A DNA stretch of 64,000 bases from Psilocybe azurescens (taxonomy: Eukaryota > Basidiomycota > Agaricomycetes > Agaricales > Agrocybaceae), in NCBI GenBank assembly GCA_023853785.1, contig JAJIRX010000920.1:186001-250000 (forward strand), given 5' to 3'. Positions 55,932-64,000 of the stretch are shown here, piece after piece. Both the position numbers and the translations under genes were made by a program. How positions within the stretch are numbered: position 1 is the first letter of the stretch; each line of letters opens with the position of its first letter. A model generated the notes under the pieces. That model was not told where the DNA came from and searched no databases. It worked only from the letters and a program-made list of their open reading frames with translations.

Positions 55932-57487
55932 ATGCGCAGTTCCATCACACTGCTCTCCAAGCCTTCCGCACCCTCTTCCTCCTCCGCATCATCAACAAGC
56001 ATCCAACCGTCAGCAGAAAACCACCGTGCACCTCATCGCTTCCCTAGCCATCATAACGCCGCACGCCGCCACCACCGCATGCACCCCCTGCATCCGGCTT
56101 ATCACTGCTACATCCTCTGCAACGGGCCACCCCGCTTCATCGTCGTCATCGTCGTCCGCGTCCGCGTTTTTGCGCAGGAGCTGGAGGTGTCGTGGAATGT
56201 GGTTGCTGCTGCGCCGCCGTTGCGTGTGCTTTTGCCTGTACATGGGCATGGGCGCCTGCCGCGTTGATCGTGCCTAAGACCAATGCGCTCGGGGACCGCA
56301 GCGCGGGCACGGGTGTCGATGAGAAAACGCAATGGGAGCTCGGCCCCCAAAAATTAAAGCTCAGAATCCTTGGGATGGGATGGGGCTCGGACCCGTGCGC
56401 AATCACGATTCCGCAGAACGCGCAAAGGATCTCTCAGAGTCGTACGCCGTGTCGGGTTCTCAGAGTCCGCTCTCATTAACTATATGTCGTGCACGTATGC
56501 GTATACGATGAGCGGGAAAGGGCGACTTCGACGTCTATGTGGACTCGAGCCATGTGGATTCGGATATCGGCGACACTGCCGGTGAAGAAGTCGAGGGTAG
56601 TGCTGGGTGGGGTTGGGTTGGGTACGGGTGCGAGTGCGGGAGGGGCGATTGGGAGGTTACGACTGTGATGAGGGTGGACAGGAAGGGTGGGTATTTGAAG
56701 GAGGGGCAGGGAAAGGAGGGGTTAGGGCAGGTTAAAGTGAAGACGGAGGAGAAGGAGAAGTGGCGGATGAAGATTGGGAGAGGGAAGAAGGATAACAAGA
56801 TAAGTCATAAACGTAGGTCGCTTTCACCGTTTTCTTGATCTTGCATGTAATTTAAAAATGTCTTCGTTTCGTTTAACAGCCAATGAATACATACACGATC
56901 CTCATCCACGTTCGAAGAGTGCGTCTTTTTTCTTTCTTTTCTTCGTGTCTTTTCCCTGTTATCGTCTTATTCGTGTCCTCTCGGTCATCGTGTATGCGTG
57001 CTCACATACACTCCATTCTTCACAGCCCCAGACCCATTCTTCCACAAGCCTCAAGACCAAGCCCTAGACTCGTAATCCCGCATGCGCCCATGTCCACCAC
57101 CGCGGCCTCCGCATTCACTTCCTCTTCCGCACCTACTCCACGGCCCACTTGAACGCAGACCTACCTAGTTCTAGTCCTAGCTCTATCGCCACGTCCATAT
57201 CCATGCGGCCCACCGCACCATCCAAGATCGCGCCAATGGCCACCGAGGAAGATGAAGGGAATATGGAGGCTGGGCGAAGATTGGTAATTTCGCAACCGGA
57301 ACGCGCGGGCTCAGTGACGACCATGATTTCCGCTTACTCCTCTAATAGAACGCGTTCGAGGTCGGGCACGCTGAACTTGTCTGGGGACGGCATCCTCGCA
57401 TCGCCTGGGGCCTTTGGCAGTGGCACAAATGTCAACGCACGGGGACAGGGGCAGGGATCAAGAGTGTACGGTGGCTGGCTAGGATGA
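55932..57487 (+). pseudogene. X copy D1: 3'-truncated, decayed
   Basis: ATG at 55932 opens MRSSITLLSKPSAPSSSSAS and, unlike A and C, stays open for 111 codons, though the later part leaves the homologous frame. Further blocks: VDSSHVDSDIGD region near 56535, YLKEGQGKEGLGQVKVKTEE, KIGRGKKDNKIS. Here an additional intron (about 56815-56878) is visible that A, B and C have lost with its neighbouring exon. After the second intron come MATEEDEGNMEAGRRLVISQ and the Ser-rich part. The copy ends near 57480, before the SWAQLK motif, where copy D2 begins. Confidence 0.5.
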
Positions 57488-59600
57488 GAGGTGTCGTTCA
57501 TTGCTCCTAAGAAAAAGCGCTTGGGGCCCCAGTGTGGATGCGGGTGTCGGAGGGAAAGCGTAAAGAAAGCTCGTCCTCAAGAAACCAATGCTCAGCATCC
57601 TCGGGATGGGTCTCGGATCTATTCGAGATCGCAAATCCAAGGAACACGCAAAGGATCTGTTCCTATGTCGAGTGCCGCGTCGGGCTCCCCGAGTCCGGTC
57701 TCATTAATGACACATCGTGCACGTATGCATATGCAACACGACAGGGGGCAAGGACGGCTTCGAGATCTACGTGGACACGAGGCATGTGGACGAAAATATA
57801 AGCAGGATTGTGCTGGTGAAGAAGAAGCCGGAGGTGGCGCCGGATGGGGTGAGGTGCGGGTGCAGGTGCGGGAGGAGGGCGATGGGGAGGTTACGAACGC
57901 GATGAAGGTGGGCAAGGAGGGTGAGGGTTTGAAGGAGGGGCAAGAAAGGGAGGGGTCGGAGCAGGCAAAAAGAAGACAGGGGAGAAGGAGGAGGAGAAAA
58001 AGACATGGTGGACGACGATTGAGCGGGGAAGCAGAACAAGATAAGTGATAAACGTAAGTCGTTTTCCCTGTTTTCTTGATCTTGCATGCACGGAAGTTAA
58101 ACTCATTTTCGTCTCGTTTAACAGCTGTTGAATATGTACACAATCCTCATCTACGCTCGAAGAGTGCGTCTTTCTTCCTCTTTCCCCTTCCCTCCTTTTC
58201 TTTGTGTCTGTGTCTTTGCCCCGTTGTCGTCTGGTTGTTATCCTATCGGCCATCGTGTGCGCGTGCTCACATATATTCTGCTCTTCACAGCTCCAGCCCC
58301 ATTCTTCCCCAAAGCTCAATCCCAAGCCCAAGCATCGCAATACTGCATGCGCCCATGTCCACCACGCCCGGCCCCGCATTTACCTCCTCTTCCACTTTCG
58401 CATTTACCTCCACTTCCAACGCGAACGCATACCTACCCAGTTCCAATTCTAGCGCTACAGCCACGGCTATGACTACGCGGCCCTCCGCACTATCAAAATC
58501 GCGCCCATACCCACCGAGGAAGACGAGGGTATGGAGGCTGAGCGAAGGTTTCCGGTTTTGCAACGGGAACGCGCGGGCTCGGTGCCGACTATAAATTCGA
58601 CAAATTTCAACTCTGGGACGTGCTCGAGGTCAGGCACGCTGAGCTCGACTGGGGGCGCGATGCTCGTGCCGCCTGGGGCCCTTGGTAGTGGTGAAATGTC
58701 AGCGCACAGGGACAGGGGAAAGAATTGATCGTGCTGCGTGCGATTAATAGTATGCGGTCGTTGGCTAGGATGGGGAGTTGGGCGCAGTTGAGGAATATGC
58801 CGGCGTCTGCATCTGGTCCCAGTGTTGAGCTTGATATCGTCGTGGGAGGAGAAGGGATGGAAAAGGGGAAGGTAGGGAAGAGGAAGAAGAAAAACAGAAA
58901 GGCGAAGGATGGTGAGGAGAAGAAGGGGATGGAGTCCGGCAAAAGGAGAAGAAAAAGGAAGGCAAGAAGAAGGAAGAGGAGGAAGAAAAGGCAGAAGCGC
59001 ACGTGATGAAGCACTAGACGAGCAGGTGGGCGCCTTGGGTGAACATGAACGTTTGAATATGGAAGACTTGACGACTGGGATGATGTCATTACGAGGTATG
59101 AGAGCGGGAGTGCTGATGCGGATGTGGGCTCCGAGGAGATGGCAGGTGGTGGCGCGGAGGAGTGAGTTCAAGGCGAAGGAGAAGATGAAGGCAGATGCGA
59201 CGCCAGTGAAGAAAGCGCGTGCCCCCCCGGTCTCGGAGCAGATGCTGAGCTCTGAGCAGGAGCAGGCCCAAGCCTATGTACGAAGACGATGAAGGTTCGT
59301 GTTCAATTATTCTCGTTCTTTTGTCTATTTAATGCTTGAAACAGGTGTTCTGCCCATCTTTGATGCCGGGACAAACAATCTCGCGACGCTACTCTATAAC
59401 CCTGATCTGCAGGCTGCGCCCAGCACGCCTGATATGACGCCCTTTGTCCGTCTGCGTCCATGTCCGGACGAGTGGGTGGTTTGGATTGAGAGCGTGAGGA
59501 CTGGGTGCTAGCTATAATAGCAGCGTCACCTGTCTCTGCAGAGCAACGCCGCCGTCTACATGTCTGTGAGGTGCCCAAGATTGGTACTGAACCATCTTAC
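57488..59600 (+). pseudogene. X copy D2: 5'-truncated, decayed
   Basis: Starts within the gene near 57510 and runs to the 3' end. Blocks: LPESGLINDTSCTYAYAT, GLKEGQEREGSEQAKR, an intron at about 58053-58123, then AVEYVHNPHLRSKS, the main intron (about 58160-58290), the Ser/Thr-rich part, MRSLARMGSWAQLRNMPASA (58750-58809), a Lys/Arg-rich low-complexity region, DATPVKKARAPPVSEQMLSS ending in YVRRR, and after a further intron GVLPIFDAGTNNLATLLYNP. It lacks the 47320-48100 region of copy C. Several frame changes. D1 and D2 together are a head-to-tail partial duplication. Confidence 0.5.
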
Positions 59601-60622
59601 CGCATTTCTACCCGAACGGTCAGAAAACCATCGGAGGCATTCATTATCGACGATGCTCGTATGTCCTGTCATCTTGTTTAACCTAGTCGCTGTTGTATTC
59701 AACGCTTTCACTACTTGCAGCTACTAGACTACCTCCCTTCTCATCTAATTTTTTCCCTCACATATCCTTCTGTACATGATTTTTACCTGCAAATCTGATA
59801 TACATTGTGGTACGTACATTTCTTACTACTTATGTCCTTTTTCTAATTGGTTTCGTCTTGTAACAGGCGGCATCTGCATTTTGTTCAACCAGTCTTGCAG
59901 GGCACTTCTGGGAGGATACGCATTGGGTTGGAGAAAGAACGCTTGTCAACTTCGACATCGACTGCGGGTTTTTGACGGTACATAGCCAAAATTACACCCT
60001 CTCACGCCATATTATGTGAAATGCACTGTGTGGTTGGACGGGAATTTTGATATAAGTTGTTCCAAGAGCGACGTTCGGCTGGTTATGTAGATTGACGAAG
60101 ACGAGAATGAAGACCTACCACCCATGCGGTGCGGGAACGGATGACTAGGACGACAGGGAAAGGTGAGAGGGGGATCATAGGATAGAAGAGAGCAGAAGAA
60201 AACGGACACGATGATCGCCCAAATCAAGTTAGACACGTGTGCTGTGTGATTTCCTTCACATGTGCGCAATATGATTTCGCTTTCTGCTATTCTGATCAAC
60301 GGGCATTGGCCATGAATAAACAGGGAGAAAACGTTCATAAAGCCCTCGAAGACCCCAGCTCAAAACCCCACGAGACTCGAAACCATTTGAACTAAAATCA
60401 TCTGAGTTGGCACTGCATGAATGACATGGGTTCAGAAATAGTTTATGTTCGGAACGTATACCGATATTTGACAGATGACTGAAGGCATCACTTGTACTTG
60501 CATGGCGGTGCTGGCTAAATTGAGACACTAATATCACGGTGTTCTGTCAGTGTTGCCCTTCCCAGATCCCCCCACTGATACCGTGTGCTCGTCGTCGGAC
60601 ATTTTGCTCCCCCACAATTTCA
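59601..60622 (+). other. spacer, conserved exon and upstream region of NLR D
   Basis: Intron 59810-59866 (57 nt), then a 51-codon exon 59867-60019 open to TGA, as in unit C (AASAFCSTSLAGHFWEDTHW). 60020-60622 is the NLR upstream region. At the place of the NLR ATG of A, B and C the codon is ATT (60617-60619). Confidence 0.5.
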
Positions 60623-63230
60623 ATGTTCAATCAAGCGACCGACTTCTCTATCATCAACAGCACATTGCACAATCACCAAATTCAACTTCAGAGTTCGAAA
60701 GGTACGACATTGAATCCTACCGAATTATATACACGTCATGCTGATGGAGGGATCGACATTAGGCGGATTCGAGCGTCTGCAGGAACACGTCGCTCATGGA
60801 GCATTTCACGATTCGGGCGAGCGCTTCGATCCGCCGAAATGTCATCACAACACAAGAGTCGCGATTATCAAGAGGATCACGGACTGGATCAGTGGACTCA
60901 ACGAAGATACCCGAGAGGCTCTCGTTATGTGGCTCTACGGCGCGGCTGGTGCTGGAAAATCCGCGATTGCGCAGACTATTGCCGAGATTCTGGATGGCCA
61001 GCACTTCGTCCTCGCTAGTTTCTTCTTCTGGCGAAATGACCCACAGAGAGGAACGGCCAAGCTGCTCGTCACCACACTAGCATATCAATTGGCGGTAAAG
61101 CTTCCGCCTGTGTTCCGAGAACGACTATGCCAGGCATTCGAGAACGATCCCCTGATTACTACACGATCGCTTGAGGCACAATTCAAGACCCTCGTTCGAG
61201 AGCCTCTCCTTGAACTTCTTCATTCCGGATTTTCAACCAACAACCACATCGTCATCATTATCGATGGTCTTGACGAATGCGATGATCCAAAAGTTCAAGC
61301 TAGAATTGTCGATCTGTCCTTCAGGCTTCTGGATAGTCGGGAATTACCTCTGAAGATCCTCATAGCCAGTCGGACAGAGATCAATATCTCCTCATCTTTC
61401 GATAGAAAACCATTCTATACGCTGGCCAGAATTGCATTGGATAACGACTACCAATCTGCGGAGGATATTCGACATTTCCTTGCAGATAAATTTAACGAGA
61501 TCAAAGCCGATCATCCCCTACGCTCTTACATCCCGATCGGCTGGCCTGCAGAAGATTCACTAAATACTCTCGTACGAAAGTCCTCTGGGCAGTTTATCTA
61601 TGCATCGACTGTGGTGAAATATGTCGCATCCGCACGTCATCGACCAACTCATCGCCTTGAAGTTGTTCTTGGTATACAACTGTCAAAGGCAGGTGATAAT
61701 CCGTTCGCAGAGCTGGATGCGCTGTACCGGCACATCCTGATGGGGATTGAAGATGTGGATCTAATATTGCAGATCATTGGCTTCGTCGTTCTTCACCCTC
61801 CAAGCTATAATTATAATTCAGTGACATTTATAGAAGCCTTCCTTTCGCTTGCTCCTGGAGATGTTCAACTTCTAATGCAGAACCTCACCTCCCCTTATTT
61901 CAGTCGAAAACCATCCTGATCATCCTGATGGTGCAGTGTTAACCGTTCGCATATTACATGCATCATTGAAAGATTATCTACTCGACCAGTCGCGATCCAA
62001 AGATTTTTTTCTCGATCGTGTCAAAATGCATGTGCATTATGCCGAATTATGCCTCGTTCATATGACAGAGCTTCCTGCATTGGAATCAAATTCGCCTCTC
62101 TATCCATCCATGGGTATGTTCTCTACGCTCTAATACATTGAACTTCTTTTTTCTAATTGCATAAAAAATTGACACAGTGAATCGACACTGGCCTATCTTT
62201 ACAAATTTCTTCCATCACTGCCCTCTGGCTAAACCAAATCCACAGCTCCTCCAAAATGCCCTCTATCTAACTCTCAGTCGCTGCCATACTATCCTCGGAG
62301 TAAAAGGTCATTATAATGTAATATTTTCTCGGCAATATTTCAGCTACCTTGATTCCCTCAGCGCTGTATGTGTCTTCTTTTGCAAAAAATGAAATCTGAA
62401 CACCTCGCCAGATTTGGGCTGATTCGGCGATTTCTCAACTTTACATTGATGAGATAGTCGCACTTGAACAACTCATCAAAGCGCAGCTTGGTCCATGTCC
62501 TCAACACTCTCATATCTGCTTTCTTCTAGCTTCAATTGTAAAAGAGGATCGAGCGCTTTATTGGAACCTTGACGACCGTTTTGTGCGACAAATTTCGAGA
62601 AGTCCAAGGTGTATAGCGCAGTTAGGATGCCATCTTAATTACCTAACATGTGGGCATCCTGTTATTTGTAAACACCTTCATAACACTCTACAAGATTGGA
62701 TTAATTCAACCCAGCAACCAGCTGACACTCCCAGTGTTTATGCCAGTGCTGCATTGTTTGCTCTGCGCTATCTATCAACATGCAAATTCCCATACACTGT
62801 CGACACAACTAGATCGGGGCGATCTTGTCATTATCGTCGAACTCGAATGAATAGTTCTGCGCAATCACTTTGGTACCGACGGTCCGTCAACACTACATAC
62901 GAAATGCATTACGCCAACTATCACTTTCACACATTTGTCGAAGACGCTGGAAAGGGAGGTTTCGTGGACGCGGAATTCCATCCTATCCAATGGTATCGGT
63001 TCAATACGGGCAAGGCTTTTGATGCCTATTCCTGGGCCATTAGGATGCTTCCGCTACTCTTTCGCGAGTCGGATTACTCAGAAGAGTTGATCACCTATTC
63101 ACGCCACGCCAGAATCAGGCGCAAAAATAACTACCTCCACTTCATAGATGTTACTTTGGAGCAAGACGAGAGATCTGCCCGGACTGCGGTTAAAGCATAT
63201 ATTAGGAGAGCAGAGATTGGGTCGGCTTAA
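60623..63230 (+). pseudogene. NLR-like NACHT gene, copy D (start shifted, one frameshift)
   Basis: Exons by homology: 60623-60701, 60763-62113, 62178-62365, 62412-63230; introns 61, 64 and 46 nt. The first ATG of the other copies is ATT here; the next in-frame ATG (60623) would cost two residues, giving MFNQATDFSIINSTLHNHQI. The C run at 61891-61894 has four C where C has three, which shifts the frame near codon 403 and stops at 61917-61919. Beyond it the original frame resumes (LTVRILHASLKDYLLDQSRS) and stays open to TAA at 63228-63230. NACHT motifs are intact: GAAGAGKS, IVIIIDGLDE, ASRTE (Pro of SRPE changed to Thr). As it stands it gives a truncated ATPase of about 410 residues. An assembly error in the C run is possible. 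Confidence 0.78.
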
Positions 63231-64000
63231 TCACGCGATATAGTCATACGTGTAGCAGAGTTGCACAGTAAATATGTACTAGTTTACTAACTCAAATTGT
63301 TAGATTCCCCATGGATTCTACACCGCTGGGAATTCTGACAGCAGGATTTGAGTAAAATTTATAACGTCAACTGGACAGATGGAAACCATATGCTAGCGCA
63401 TGGATGAACCGTTTCCCAATCACCACCAACATCTGGATAGCTGTCTTCCTGCAGAGCGGCTTAGCGATAAACATAAAACCATGCATAGAATTATTAATGG
63501 ATAGTGGAATTTGACGGACCATATATATTATAATTATGCCATAAATTCTACGGAGGTCGGGAGTTCTCCCAAGCTTTGCCACCATAAGAGCGGAATGTAA
63601 TTGACGTTGTATTCCACACAGTCTGGTAGCCGGTTCGGCGTGAATAGAGATAAAGAATCAACAAACAGCTGTAGGTGATGCATATTGTGTTGGGCATCTC
63701 CGATAGTTCTCGACAGCTATTTATCTGCTTCTCAATTTTAATTTGTTTGCGACTGCGTCTCCTCAGTCATGATCACGAATTGCTTCCGTTGCTCACCTCT
63801 CAGCATGACAATATATATAGTGCATTAGAGGCATACTGGAAAGGTGTATAATGAGTGTTCGTCAGTTTGTCATCCTGGTTGAAAGTTGTGGACGACGAGA
63901 ATGACAACATACCATCACACGAGGAAGGGGTAATTGAAATATAGATAGATATGTCCTGTATAATTTTTTCCTTGTCGCTTGCAATAAGTACAATCCCGTT
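63231..64000 (+). other. 3' flank of NLR D, runs off the window
   Basis: Conserved with 52761-53540 in unit C, including TCCTGTATAAT near the end. No gene. Whether a fifth unit follows cannot be seen. Confidence 0.5.

Overview
The window is nuclear DNA from a filamentous basidiomycete, most likely an Agaricomycete. The evidence is short introns of 46-64 nt with GT..AG ends, NACHT (STAND) NTPase genes of the mushroom type, a KDZ transposase remnant, a chromodomain Ty3/gypsy retrotransposon and C-to-T decay of transposons. I cannot name the species.

Layout. Two gene-bearing blocks flank a transposon and satellite block. Left block, 1-14423: two tandem units, A and B. Right block, about 44860-64000: two further units, C and D. 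Each unit has the same order: a decayed copy of a serine-rich gene I call X, a conserved spacer with a 57-nt intron, then a four-exon NLR-like gene encoding a NACHT ATPase. NLR copies A (816 aa) and C (802 aa) are open end to end. Copy B has a 1-nt loss in a T run. Copy D has a 1-nt gain in a C run and has lost the ATG used by the others. All X copies are broken. Unit D carries two partial X copies head to tail.

The middle block, about 14424-44850, is a stack of nested mobile elements in a degenerate 170-190 bp satellite. A transposon family with ends GAGGTCTTTAC / GTGTACTTTAC (or close variants) and 8-bp target duplications accounts for most of it: E1 (14424-16258, truncated), E2 (19612-21267) inside E3 (19374-22259), H (24624-34130) inside F (24143-37220), and G (37896-39954). 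A KDZ transposase fragment at 16401-16895 suggests the superfamily. E1, E2, H and G share an ordered interior: a tRNA-like module with a T run, a conserved block, in E1 and H an intron-like segment, and a fast-changing minisatellite. H was then hit by a Ty3/gypsy element (25160-32139, 5-bp duplication) and by a copy related to its LTR (solo LTR, 33122-33586, 5-bp duplication). Other elements are an 850-bp near-perfect foldback (17556-18405), a PIF/Harbinger element with TTA duplication (22431-23582), and a 1.9-kb inverted repeat (about 41497-43404). Between C and D lie two elements with 9-bp target duplications; the 162-bp one is exactly the 853-bp one with a single internal deletion.

How it fits together. 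The NLR units look like a recently amplified, partly decaying immune or incompatibility-type gene family beside a transposon-rich, CpG-poor compartment. The two active-looking genes (A and C) are cytosolic ATP-binding signalling switches by family knowledge. Their ligand and output are not visible here. The transposon block appears to have grown by repeated insertion into itself, with decay by C-to-T change.
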